Source of the DNA: Dicyema japonicum
Taxonomy: Eukaryota > Dicyemida > Rhombozoa > Dicyemidae
Direction: 5' to 3'
NCBI GenBank assembly: GCA_011109175.1
Contig: RDEW01000022.1
Span: forward strand, 1-64,000
DNA length: 64,000 nucleotides
Shown in pieces: positions 47,528-58,169 of the stretch (positions within the stretch are counted from its first letter, which is position 1; every line of letters begins with the position of its first letter). The position numbers were made by a program, and so were the translations under genes. Under the pieces are notes generated by a model. It made no database searches. It was not told where the DNA came from and saw only the letters and a list, made by a program, of their open reading frames with translations.

Positions 47528-49889
47528 CTATGAACTTGCGTTTAATACTAATAACTTCTTATACGATTATTCTATAAATATTGCTCTTCCAAAAGAATTA
47601 ATAAATTTTATGTTATTTCTGGAAATATATTGGAGTTTTCAGCTTCAACTGGATTTATATACCAATTGAAAATTGTAAATGTTCTAAATCTTTAAAGCGA
47701 AATTTCATGTCGTCCATAACTTTATTAGATTCAAACAGTAGCATTTACAGTCTGAATCCGTTAATTTTTCACCTAATAAATATTATTACGAAAAATAAAC
47801 CCCAAATTTTTGTAGACTTGGAAAATTAAAATTTTTTTATTGTTTTCTTAAAGCTCTAAATTTTCAATAAAATGCATAAAAATCCTTTTACATTTATTAA
47901 AATGATATTGTTTTCTTGCAAGCTAATATTTACTTGATTAATTTTATTAAAAATCTAAAGATGATTTTAAATTCTTGAGGCATCATTCCATAATTTGTAA
48001 AGACTTTCTTACACATAAGACACATAGGAAGTAATTTGTTATGCTCGTAGGGTATCACTCCATCTTTAAGTATTTATCCGATATATACGTCGTTTGACTT
48101 TTTCATCACACATCTATAAAATATTAAATACAATTAGAAAAGTTTTTTTTGGAAGGGTCATTTTTTATTAATATGATAAATAGAAATAAAAAATATAGTA
48201 GAAAATAATTTTTAGAAAATCCTGGCAGTAGTATCCCTGGCAGTAGTCAGAGGTAACAGCCACTCGATCATATCCGCTGGACTTTAGAACGATTTTATTG
48301 TTATAAATAAATGTTTTTCTTGTTCAAAAAAAAAAATTTTTTTTAGAAAAGTACAGACAAGAAAAGTATATTTAATTATAAAGCACGCGATAAATATTTA
48401 TAAAACCTAATACAAATATTTATAATTATTAAAAAATTAAACTTCAAACGCCCCTGTTAAGAACCACTGGGTTAGAGTGTTATGCTCTAATAATATTCTA
48501 TTGTGGTTCGATTTTCCTACAGATTAATTGGTCTAAAGATCAGGTCATTGCTTGGAAGAAGACAACTTTTAACATCTACATGTCATTGCAGATAACAACT
48601 CCAAGAATCGGCGTTTTTCTCCTTACATTGATTATGATCAAGAATTGAATACATTATGTGTTTATCTGTAAATTCCTTCTGCGTGCATCTGGATTGTAGA
48701 ATTAAGTAAAATTTAAATTTCTAAGGTAAATTAGACACCGTAACTGTATTGTATAGTTTTAAAAAATATATAATTCCTTTTGTCTTGTCTTCCAATGTAC
48801 ATTGACTAAATAACCGAATAAATCGATATATTGAAGTTACACGGTCAATTCAGTCAGGTTCAGAAATTCATTACTGAGAGACGATGTGTGGTAAATTGTT
48901 GAAAATAAAGGATAATAATTTTTATTATCGTAAATATGAAAGATTTATTGTTTTTATGATAAATTAACTTTTCCAGGATTAACACTAAAATAAGGTAGAA
49001 ATAGGATATTTTAGCATCAAATTAATGTTTGTGTCTTTGGGGGAATGGTCACAGAGTTAAAAGAAAATATAAGTCGTCTTTGTCCAAAAATAATGTATAA
49101 ATTTTTATTCCTAAAAAACAATCGAATCAATTCAGATAAAAGAATAGAGTGGCTGTTCCTCTGACAACTGTAAGAGATATTCTGTGGAACAACCATTGGC
49201 TACCCGATTCTTATGGGTCACTGTCGATATCATTGATCCAAGCGACTTGGAAAAAACCGTCTAAATTACATTTTTGTAGGTTAAATCCATATTTTAAATT
49301 TGAGAAAGCAGTAGTAATAGTACTCAAGGACATTACTTCTATGTGTTCAACCGATTCCAGTCTAAAACCCAACATTAGCCATTATATTTCAATATTAAGC
49401 ATATCTGTAGAGATTTTGTGTACTATCAATGGCTAGGATACGCAACCCGGTTATTTTGACTAGTTATTCAATATTCTTATAACATTTTAAATCTCCAAGC
49501 GAAACTTTTTTGCAAATTTCAGAAATCTTAAAAAATAATATAAATTAGTAATCAGGTTGTACACAACATATTTTGACGCTATATTTGTTTTCATAAAAAA
49601 GTGATGGCATACTTCTTTGAATCATGAATTTTCTAAGATTAACATAAATCAGATCTTAAATCAAATTTTTGTGGAGCCGTTTAAAGAATTATGCAGTGAA
49701 GTGGTGGAAAGAAAATCATCATTTATGAAGCTCACTTTTCAGTGGTGCCTCCTGAACATAAATGACTATTTGTTCTTTAGTTAATTTCCTACACTTTTCA
49801 CCATTAAAATCAATTTATTTTATTTTTAATTAAAAAATCTTATATTTAATTTTTACCTAAAAATAAAAAAATAATTATAATTTTAATTA
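47528..49889. other. No gene recognised
   Basis: AT-rich. The longest frame (49149-49436, GTG start, reading WNNHWLPDSYGSL) shows no recognisable motif. Confidence 0.4.
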
Positions 49890-49995
49890 CCCTCATGAGC
49901 GCTGCTGGTTATTTGAGCGAATCGCACTCGCCATCTTGAGAGGGAATAGCCACGCAGTCAGGGCAAGCGCTATATGATCATTCACTCTCTTTTCT
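49890..49995 (+). mobile_element. 3' terminus of the RLE-type LINE family
   Basis: Same terminal segment as 41195-41290 and 17360-17450 (GAGCGCTGCTGGTTATTTGAG, in pieces; CACGCAGTCAGGGC). Non-coding remnant. Confidence 0.7.
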
Positions 49996-50192
49996 TAATA
50001 AATAAAAAAATCTTTAAAAAATTTTTAAATTTTATTACATGTTAAGTGTGTGCTTTTGGGTGCTAAAAATCCGTAGTGGAACATTTACATCATTCTTTGA
50101 ACTGTTGATTTCTTGTCAAATATTCGAGATGAGTCAATATCTTTTTTTTCAAGGAATTTTAAGTAAACATACAAAATATGACTAACATGGCG

Positions 50193-50217
50193 AAAATTTA
50201 GAATTTAACTATAAATA
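50193..50217 (+). promoter_or_regulatory. Conserved upstream block with TATA-like element
   Basis: TTAGAATTTAACTATAAATA ends 19 bp before the ATG at 50237. Nearly the same block precedes the paralogue (52905-52928). Conservation in an AT-rich flank suggests a core promoter. Confidence 0.55.
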
Positions 50218-50236
50218 GGATATTCTTAATAACTGC

Positions 50237-50585
50237 TTGTCAAATATGTCACTAGAAGAATTTATCGAACATTGGCTATTTAATTACATTAATGGCGAAA
50301 TAAGATATTATGAACAACGACAAATATGTATCAATAGAATATTGGACGATTGGATTCTTGTACTCCATGACGGAGATCCACCTAATCCTGATACATACAT
50401 GGACCAAAATTACCTTAGTGAGAGAGGTTCATAAACTTGTAATTATTAGACAACATTTTACTGCAAGAACCTGAGGTCTATTCTCTATTGATGGTATGTT
50501 ATGTTTTCAATTATAGGAATATGAACGTAATCGTGCAATACTGCATGATTTTAGAAGGTTACGCAGAAATCTATACTCCCTTTAA
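50237..50585 (+). CDS. Small protein of unknown function, three exons
   Basis: Exons 50237-50417, 50450-50493 and 50517-50585; introns of 32 and 23 nt (GT-AG); joined frame 294 nt, 97 residues. No signal peptide or membrane segment. The sequence looks mainly helical and charged, with IEHWLFNYINGEIRYYEQRQ at the start, a DGDPPNPDTYMDQNY turn, then LLQEPEVYSLLMEYERNR and a basic end (DFRRLRRNLYSL). Both intron positions and phases (1 and 0), and the 44-nt middle exon, are shared with the frameshifted relative at 52962-53328. This makes the model credible although I recognise no family. An in-frame stop lies upstream of the ATG. Confidence 0.68.
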
Positions 50586-50647
50586 TTACTAATATACGCT
50601 TTATTTTGATGGTTTAACTTAACTGACTTGAATTCATTTTTACATTT

Positions 50648-50813
50648 AGCTCTTTTAATTTTGATTCTACGCAAACCCGACGTGATCCTCTAGCTCTATA
50701 AATTTTGATTCTACGCAAACCCGACGTGATCCCCTAGCTCTTTTAATTTTGATTCTACGCAAACCCGACGTGATCCTCTAGCTCTTTAAATTTTGATTCT
50801 ACGCAAACCCGAC
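50648..50813 (+). repeat. 44-bp tandem repeat, about 3.8 units
   Basis: Units start at 50648, 50692, 50736 and 50780 with AGCTCT, each containing GATTCTACGCAAACCCGACG. The units differ at a few positions (CCTCT/CCCCT; TTTTA/ATAAA). It lies about 60 bp beyond the stop of the small gene. Confidence 0.92.
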
Positions 50814-51514
50814 GCTTCCTTCGTTCAGAACTTCTCGTCTCCAATGTATTCTGAGTCAATACGCGGAACATATAAGACAAGGGCTTTTATGTATCGTGAA
50901 GCTTTGTACAATAGAGATATCCCACTACCATAACTCACATAGAATTGGGTTCCTTAGTCATTCGTATACTCTCTCATTTAAATAAAACGATTAAGAGAAG
51001 TAGCATAGTGACTATTGTTTCTCTCGTCGCGTCTGTAATGTACATCCTGGGTTTTCAGAAAGTTATACCATAAGAAAAGAATTAGATTCAAAATGCTACA
51101 TACTCAGATGCACAAAGAAATATGCCCGCGTAAACGAATAATTAGTTTCCCTGGTCAAAACTGATGGACAACAACTTAAAGACATTTTTAATTTTTTAGT
51201 TAGTTGGTAGAGCAGGAGTTAATAATATTGCAACTATCCAAAGCGCTGGCATCCTCTTTCTTCCTCTTGGGGGAGTTTGCCACTACTCATCCTTATTCCT
51301 ACTCCACATTGAAATCAGTCGCTTCTCTTCCAACTTCAAATGGGATATCTTCATAAGTATATGCCAGTTCCACATGTTAATTTGAAACAGATATGAAATA
51401 CCATCGGAGGCTTTTATGCCATGGTAGTGTCCAGCCACCATACTTTAAAAAGTTCTCTTCAACACGACTGATTGAATAAGTCCATTTTAAACGCATTATT
51501 TAAAATAGTCACTC
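50814..51514. other. No gene recognised
   Basis: No supportable feature. Confidence 0.45.
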
Positions 51515-51815
51515 CCGATATAGTTTGGTGGTGACGATTGAGGTGGTAACGACGCCTCTATTGCACTATATCTTATTCGTATTCCTTACCGACTTCTCCG
51601 TTCACTCTGGGATCTTCTAATTGCAGATGACTTAAACACCTTACAAGAAACACCAACTGGTATGCGATCTGACAAAATACGACTTCTTTGTCTGCTGTCT
51701 ACAAGAGACAACAACGACCTTACAATGTACATAACTGTTTGAAAAAATTCCACTTTTTTATCCACCCATCGGCCTGCCATTAGTGTCTAGGATGTGCAGT
51801 CAATCAGGACCTGTT
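51515..51815 (+). mobile_element. Internally deleted LINE derivative, copy 2, 3'-truncated
   Basis: Matches the 5' two thirds of 19945-20372 (GGTGGTGACGA, CGCCTCTATTGCACT, CTTCTCCGTTCACTCTGGGATC, in pieces). Similarity fades near 51815, before the internal junction, so it could be either the short derivative or its parent LINE. Confidence 0.6.
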
Positions 51816-52034
51816 GCCTAATTGGCTATTTTAGAGAGCAGGCTGATATGGCATATTTAAAAAGATCCGGGTATAACGGATACTTCTTCATCGTCCTAAA
51901 CAAAAGTTAAAGTGTAGACATTGAAAAGTGCAAAAATGTTTTAACCACATCAACTAAAAAATAATTAATTAAATTAAATAATTTTTAAAAATCACTTTAT
52001 TTAACCAACTAAAAATTAATTATTTTAACAATTA

Positions 52035-52566
52035 GCAACCTTAATCGCTTGTCTGATCTCAGACTTCTCAGGCAGGATCGATCTCCTTTCAGAAACAGCT
52101 CCGAAAGCGCCTTACCCAATTGAGCTCTCTTCCAATATGGCATCTCCGGGCTCTTCCTCCTATATTCCAGTGTCAGGCTCTTTTGGGTCCGCTTTAAAAC
52201 AGTTGACTGTAGTTAGGCTTTGAACTTCCTATCTACCTCTGACTGTTTTAGTTTACCTTTGTGTTACTTTGTTGCGATTCCTTCCCACTTCATTACTATA
52301 GAATAAAAAGGACCTTGCAACCAATGATCTGCCCATCTCGTTTCAAGCAAGTTATACTTCCTTTTCTCCTCCAACTCATCAGTCTGAAAACTGTGTTGAA
52401 ACGTAATGCCAAAACATCTATGATATGGACTTGGCAGACTCCTTATCGGGTACCACAATATCGGTTTATTGTGTTTGACCAAGACTGAGGTTCGGATAAC
52501 ATTGTCTACTTTGATCGGGACCCTGGTCTTCTCTACTACAGATTGCACCTTATGAGTTCGCAACAT
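52035..52566 (-). mobile_element. 3' end of an RLE-type LINE (R4/Dong-like)
   Basis: The minus frame begins LRTHKVQSVVEKTRV and runs through VIRTSVLVKHNKP, as in the 61165-63462 protein, then shifts frame at the nuclease PD motif. It retains the C-terminal tail (KRKYNLLETRW, then VMKWEGIATK to a stop near 52265) that the longer copy has lost. The 3' UTR starts at AGAGCCTGACACTGGAAT (minus) and ends near 52035. Confidence 0.82.
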
Positions 52567-52576
52567 TCTGTGTGGC

Positions 52577-52600
52577 GTTGTTAAGGAAAGGGGTTATTAT
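52577..52600 (+). repeat. 24-bp direct repeat, first copy
   Basis: GTTGTTAAGGAAAGGGGTTA plus TTAT, repeated exactly at 52631-52654, 54 bp apart. Confidence 0.85.
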
Positions 52601-52904
52601 AGTCATAGCAGAGTCATGGACAGCTCTAAAGTTGTTAAGGAAAGGGGTTATTATTTTAAAAAAGTTTTTGATGTCATAATTCTAAATTAGTGAGGAAGTA
52701 ATACGAATCGGTAAGACTCAGCAACCGACTTCTACCCAGACAGTCACTGCTAAAATCGATAAAACTCCGGGTAATCTTGGAAAGTAAGTCCTAGATATTT
52801 TTGTGTTGTTGGATCAACTTATCTGAATTATTTGAGTGAGTCAATTCCTATTTTTTCATAGAAAGTTTAAACTTTTCTCATAAAATCTGACGGCGATAGT
52901 CTAA

Positions 52905-52928
52905 AATTTTAGAATTTTACTATAAATA
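52905..52928 (+). promoter_or_regulatory. Conserved upstream block with TATA-like element
   Basis: TTAGAATTTTACTATAAATA, matching 50193-50217. It ends 33 bp before the ATG at 52962. The similarity extends upstream with gaps. Confidence 0.5.
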
Positions 52929-52961
52929 TGAAATTTTTAATTAATAAGTGAAACTTAGAAA

Positions 52962-53328
52962 ATGGCCGAGGGTGGAAGTCAGCAAAACTGGATAGTCACT
53001 TATATTCGTAACAAAATGGCATTATATGAAATAAGACAACATCGAATTGAAAAGAATTGGGCGACATCATTTGTGCACTCTTTGATAAAGATCCATGTCC
53101 AAATACCGTCGAAAATGCTAACGCATTTTGTTGATATGCTTTATTTAATTTTTAGTTCCCAAGGTATTACATGAACCAGTTGTCAAAAATCTTATGAATG
53201 TATTTTTGGTTTTTATTAAGGAATTTAAAAATATTGAGGTGATTCTATGTTTATTGGATCAGATCGTCACAATAATAGAGCTTTTACTCAATGATGCATC
53301 CCCACTTCACCTTTTACGTATAATTTAA
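52962..53328 (+). pseudogene. Frameshifted paralogue of the 50237 small gene
   Basis: Exons 52962-53129, 53156-53199 and 53221-53328, with introns of 26 and 21 nt at the same positions and phases as in 50237-50585; the middle exon is again 44 nt. The first exon reads NWIVTYIRNKMALYEIRQHR, then after W-A an apparent 8-nt insertion shifts the frame. Beyond it the other frame resumes the family pattern (LFDKDPCPNT, then VLHEPVVKNLM). The tail is longer and divergent. A splice event could hide the shift, but I see no intron that does. Confidence 0.55.
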
Positions 53329-53329
53329 T

Positions 53330-53869
53330 AAATTGACTTGATTCTATTATTAGCAACTTTAATAGAATCACTTAACCATTCTACACGTTCAAAACTTCTA
53401 TTATGTCGCCAGAAACAGTCCATTGGAAATTATTACAGAGATGCGAATAAACAAATTTCAAAAATTTTCTTAAGAGTGAAACAAGAATACTTACGGGTTG
53501 GGTGGGTATCTAGAGTGTTACGAACAATGCATGGGATAGATCTCTAAGCTACTCACAGCTCTCACTTGTAAATGTGGATGTAGGTATGTCTGACGATGCT
53601 GATCTAATTTCTGTTAGGATCGCCAGAATGTCGTTAGCGTTCCAGTCTTTCCACGTTTTTTGGCTACCAAGGCAAATTTCCGTCTTTGGACATAATAAAT
53701 TGCTAATAAATCTTTATAAAACTAGTCAAAGATAAAAAGAATATGAGCCTAGGAAACAGTATGTGAACCACACAACGTTTATGATTTAACGGGAAATGCG
53801 GCTTAATTTGCACCACAAACTAACACGTGAGTCTACTTGGCTTGTTTTCTTTATAAACAGTCTTATTTT
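53330..53869. other. No gene recognised
   Basis: A 69-codon frame at 53338-53547 has no motif. Confidence 0.4.
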
Positions 53870-54530
53870 TATATTATTATTATAAGCACTTATCGCTATG
53901 TCATAAGACTTTACAAAGCATGTGCAACACGAGTTATCAAATCACGGTTAGTTTCATCCACTTCCTCCTATTCAAAGCCGCAGTGCGCAACCAGTCAAGA
54001 TCCTCTCCACTTCCAAGATGCCGTCCCATTTTTTGAGGTCCTCGTCGAGAACGACTACCAGGGCGACCACGGAAACGGGGGGCCTCCAACATGAAGTAAT
54101 CCTCCATCGTTCGCGGGGGCATCTAGGTCCAGTCGCTGTATATTGCCGAAAAGCCTCCATCGTGTATCCAGAATCTCATTAGAAATTTCTGAGGTCTTCG
54201 TCCTCTTATAAAGAAGATTGGATGACATCCTAGTATCACTTCTTTCGAACATCATATGCCGTAGTTGGTCTCTATGAAACGCATTAAGCCTCTTCAGTTC
54301 ATTTCTTGAGCAGGGCAGCCCAGGTACCAGCGTTATATAGTAGTATAGGTTTCACTAGCGAGTTGTATAATCAAGTTTTTGTTGTAATGTCAAGGCCCCT
54401 TTTTGTGGAGCCAGGTGTTTTTTAATCTGGAGAGGGCAGTTTGTGCTAGAGTTTTCCTTCTCGTAATTTTTTCATGCTCTCCTAGGAGGGAGCCAAGCTT
54501 ATTTTTATATCGCAATTTATTTATTTATTA
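53870..54530 (-). mobile_element. 3' part of an endonuclease-type LINE
   Basis: The minus strand reads KLGSLLGEHEKITRRKTLA, LSRLKNTWLHKKGLD, VKPILLYNAGTWA, TRWRLFGNIQRLDLD and DLDWLRTAALNRRKW, which parallel the C-terminal third of the element at 31325-34195. The 3' UTR ends in ATAAGTGCTTATAATAATAA. Several frame changes and stops are present. Confidence 0.8.
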
Positions 54531-55519
54531 ACCCCGGATACACCGAGAAAGAAGTTAAAGTAAACTACTAATTAAGTGTATCCAGTTTCCACTTCTACAG
54601 AGTCCATCCGGAATCAGCATAAAAGGTAAGACGTCCACTACATGCAGTTGTGGAAACCCCTCCAGTGGAGTGGGGGAGAGCAAATGATCTTTTTTCGTGC
54701 CGGCCTGGCACTGGCGTCACCTAGACAGGATCGCAATATAAAGTTAAATACCACAATAATGAGTCAAATAAATAATTTATTTAATTATATCAGTTAAAAT
54801 ATATTTATTTAAATGTCAACCAACATTAATAATTTTAATTTATTATACGTTGGTATCGTCTCTTGTGGTCACTTTATTTTTTTTCATTATACTTGTATAT
54901 ATTACACTTTCTTCATTATTGAAAATGCAGGATCTATCAAACTTTTATTAAATAAATCTTTGATTCATCAATTCTCTATGTTGTTTTTAATTATGAAGAG
55001 ATTATGTAAATGTCTATTTTATTACAGTGAGTCAACATTTCATTAATTGCTTGATTCTCAGTTTATGAATAGTTTATGAAAATTTAAAATATCGAAAATG
55101 TATTTTTTTCCAATTGCAATTTCCTGATTTCGTTGTTATATCTGTTTCAAACCTGAAACAACTCCTAATTGTCTCGTCGGATACGTCTTCCCGAGGAATT
55201 TTCACAAAAAAAGACCATATACTATATTTTTTGTCTGAACCATATACTACCGGAGAACTGGAGAACCGACTGAGTCTCATGCATCCACAACAATGACTTC
55301 CCCTCCTCGAATGGACAGATTGTAATTCCGTCAGGCAAAATAATTCCAAAATATTATAAGTCATCACAAGAATTATTATTATAATGCTAAAACCCAAGAC
55401 CCCCAAGAAAGAAAATATTAACTCACTAATTAAGTGATCCCAGCCTCCAACATTTCTTAATTCTCTTCGAATACTCCGCCTGTGATCCATCTGTATTCCT
55501 TGAGTGTCTTCTTTATGTC
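54531..55519. other. LINE-tail-like block, then no gene recognised
   Basis: 54520-54730 vaguely matches the minus-strand LINE tail at 30961-31060 (TTTATTTAACCC / TACAC-GG). The remainder is AT-rich; frames at 54813-55046 and 55074-55490 lack motifs. Confidence 0.35.
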
Positions 55520-56095
55520 TTGCAAAGGAATTATATCTGACTGCACTTTTTTTAATGCCGATCTGAATTTTCTCATATGTTCCGCCCTTTCTCTGAATTT
55601 ATTAATAAAGGACCAAAAATCACCGATCGTCCAATGAAGCTTGTAGCCGGAATTACATCAGTATGAACGCACTGGTTTTCGACTGCGACGATTATTTCAT
55701 CCGCATATGTCATAACCAGAGTATCGACACTGTAAAGGAAGGACATATCATTTAGGAATTGGTTGAACAGTTGTGGTGACAGTGAAGATCCTTGATGGAC
55801 CCCATTTGGATGGAACTTTGTCACTGAACTATTTTCTCCAGCAGTCACTCTTCCTCTTCTTTATTTAGGAAATTAGCAATCCAGATTTTCAGGTTGTTTG
55901 GGATTTTTGACGTAAAGATCTTTCTTATCAAAAACTTTCTTGGACCGTGTCGAAAGTTTCTTCTATACCGGTGGAGCATATCAATGACTTCTGATGAGGT
56001 TTGCGTTTTAGGCCATCCTTGATGAAATTTGAATGAGTTTGCTAGCTCCTTGCATATACCTAGGAAGCCTTGGCATTTCCCAACTCACCTCTGAA
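55520..56095 (-). mobile_element. LINE reverse transcriptase fragment (jockey/CR1-like)
   Basis: The minus strand reads EETFDTVQESF (VDIxKAFDTV equivalent), then GVHQGSSLSPQLFNQFLNDM and TLVMTYADEIIVAVENQ. The catalytic box is YADE, with the second Asp lost. A frame change separates the two parts. Confidence 0.72.
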
Positions 56096-56454
56096 AGAAC
56101 ATGAGGATCGATGTGAATCGGAATGCATGTGCCTCGTGATCTATAGTCTGAGAGATTTCATACGCGACCTTCGAAGAAGGGATAGCGAATATCAAGGCAG
56201 AACAGGCATCTTCAACCATCGGCATAATGACTTGAAGATATAATTTGCTGATACATGCAGTAGAGGGAGGAGACTCTTCTTTTGATTTCGAAGACCCTTA
56301 GTAACACTTAATCCGTGTGACTGGAGAATGTCATAAGAGTCGAATGTCACGATAATTTAAAATTATTACATAAATTACGTCATCGTAATTAATAATAAAT
56401 TATTAAATAAACTTGAATCTATTTATTAATGAAAAATTGAGCAAATGATTATAT

Positions 56455-56860
56455 TGCGGCTGCACTGACTGCGTGGCTATTCCCTTTAGAGATGGAGAGT
56501 GAGATTCGCTCAAATAACCATCAGTGCTCACGGGGGTCTCCTGATCGTGTAGAAATCCGATTTAATAGACGACTCAAAAATTTCACGTCGCAGGCGCAAG
56601 GGAACCATACGTTTCAACAGCTAGTAAAACAAAAAAATCATTTGACAGGACCGTTTGATTTACCCGTTTCAATTTCTCAGAGCAGAACAGGTTCTAGAGG
56701 CACTCTCGAATAAATTGCAAGGGGCAAACGTGTCGATGCATGTTACGTCCCAGACAAAAGGTTTCCCGGCTTCAAAAGTGAAGTTGTCTTCCTACCTAGT
56801 CGTATTCCATCAACCCTCAAAGACTGACTGCTTCAGGCATCTAAGGGTGTCCGACAGAAT
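56455..56860 (-). mobile_element. C-terminal and 3' part of the RLE-type LINE family
   Basis: Matches about 17080-17450 of the plus-strand copy in inverse orientation. Landmarks (plus strand) are ACTGCGTGGCTATTCCCT, GGGTCTCCTGATCGTGTAG, CAGGCGCAAGGGAACCA and CAGACAAAAGGTTTCCCGGC. In-frame coding is lost. Confidence 0.72.
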
Positions 56861-57734
56861 AAACTGTTGGATTAAATAAAATTAAAAATTCAGAGGCGGT
56901 GGCGCACCACTACTACATGAAATCTCTACTAAGTTTCTTTAACCATAAAACTAGATTTTTACATAAATAATTTTCCCTTTGAAGATTATATTCCAATCAA
57001 TTTTTATTATTTATTCAAATTGAGTTAATTTCCTCTCGTATTTCAGATAGATATCCCGATAATCTCTGTGAATCTTAACGCTGTGAAAGCCGAAATGTTG
57101 AATAGGAAAAATATGGCGACCTAACCTACGGAATGATGTTTGATTCTCTCTTTTTGAAGACTTCAAAGGTAATGTTTGTATTTCTCGTCGACTTAGGAGT
57201 CCGATCTCACGAACGATAGTGGCTATTCAAAGAGTTTCAAACACAATTTTTTAAAAATATCCATGCTCGCCATTATTCTACAATCATTTAATAATTAATT
57301 TGAGAAATTCAAGTTATTGCTTGAGTAACCAAGCTACCGGATCCTTCACAAGTAACTAATATATGTTCTGAAGGATGACCCTTTTCCCATACAAATCCAA
57401 AAGAGCTTTGGTCTAGCCGCAACTTGTGTTGACACATGTCAAACACAAATCTTTTCAAATCGGTTCAGACACTAGAGCAGCTGTTTCGACAGCGGAAAAC
57501 CTAAAAATCAATAAATATTCTTGCCTCGGAGACCGGTACTGATTTACTCCTGTTGCGATCGAGTCATCGAAAGCCGTTGGTTCAATGACGCTGAGTTCTT
57601 TCGAGAAACTCGGAGGAATGCTTGTCAGAAAGAAAGGGGATCAACGAGAAGGTTATGGCTGAGACAAAAGCCATACTCCAGGGACTTGTTCACGATCACG
57701 AATCCAACTTCCTCAACTAACATTTGTTGTTATA
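56861..57734. other. No gene recognised
   Basis: AT-rich except 57520-57720, which is less so and unassigned. Confidence 0.4.
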
Positions 57735-58168
57735 TTATTAAAAAACACTCCCGAGAAAACATAAAAGTAGTTAAGTATCCCTTGTGCCGTATTCCGAATC
57801 ATCCACTCCGTCAGCTTCGACCATGATCTTTGTTGCCCACTAGTTCTCTTAGGTAGTCCAGGTCGTCCGCCATTTTTATTTTAATATCAGACGATATCCA
57901 CACTCTTGTAACGTAGTGAATCAGTTCCTGATGGACTGCACATCCGAGACCATAATGTAAGCAAGCCGACGGGAGTATAAAGGTGGAATTTTCCAAACAG
58001 TTCTGTAATTTTTGTGTCTGAGACAACAAACAGAGACGTCATATTTGGTTAGATCGCATATCAGTTGGTGTTTCTTGTAAAATTATAAAAGTCCTCTGCA
58101 ATTGAAAGGTCCCAAAGTGAACAGAGAAATCGATAAGGAATACAAATAAGTGCAATAGAGGTGTCGTC
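57735..58168 (-). mobile_element. Internally deleted LINE derivative, copy 3
   Basis: Inverted relative of 19945-20372 along its full length. A minus frame reads HYGLGCAVHQELIHYVTRVW (endonuclease start, compare HYGLGFAIHRKL at 31.6 kb), then directly MADDLDYLRELVGN (C-terminal end of the reverse transcriptase). The deletion junction is thus inside one open frame. The 3' end reads TTTTCTCGGGAGTG plus a TAAT run. Confidence 0.8.
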
Positions 58169-58169
58169 A

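Noticed and set aside
54813-55046. 77-codon hydrophobic plus-strand open frame as a membrane protein
   Set aside because: Phe/Ile/Leu/Tyr content follows directly from T-rich codons, no relative exists in the window, and the length is expected by chance.
57521-57826. 101-codon plus-strand open frame
   Set aside because: Its second half is antisense to the internally deleted LINE derivative and the first half has no motif.
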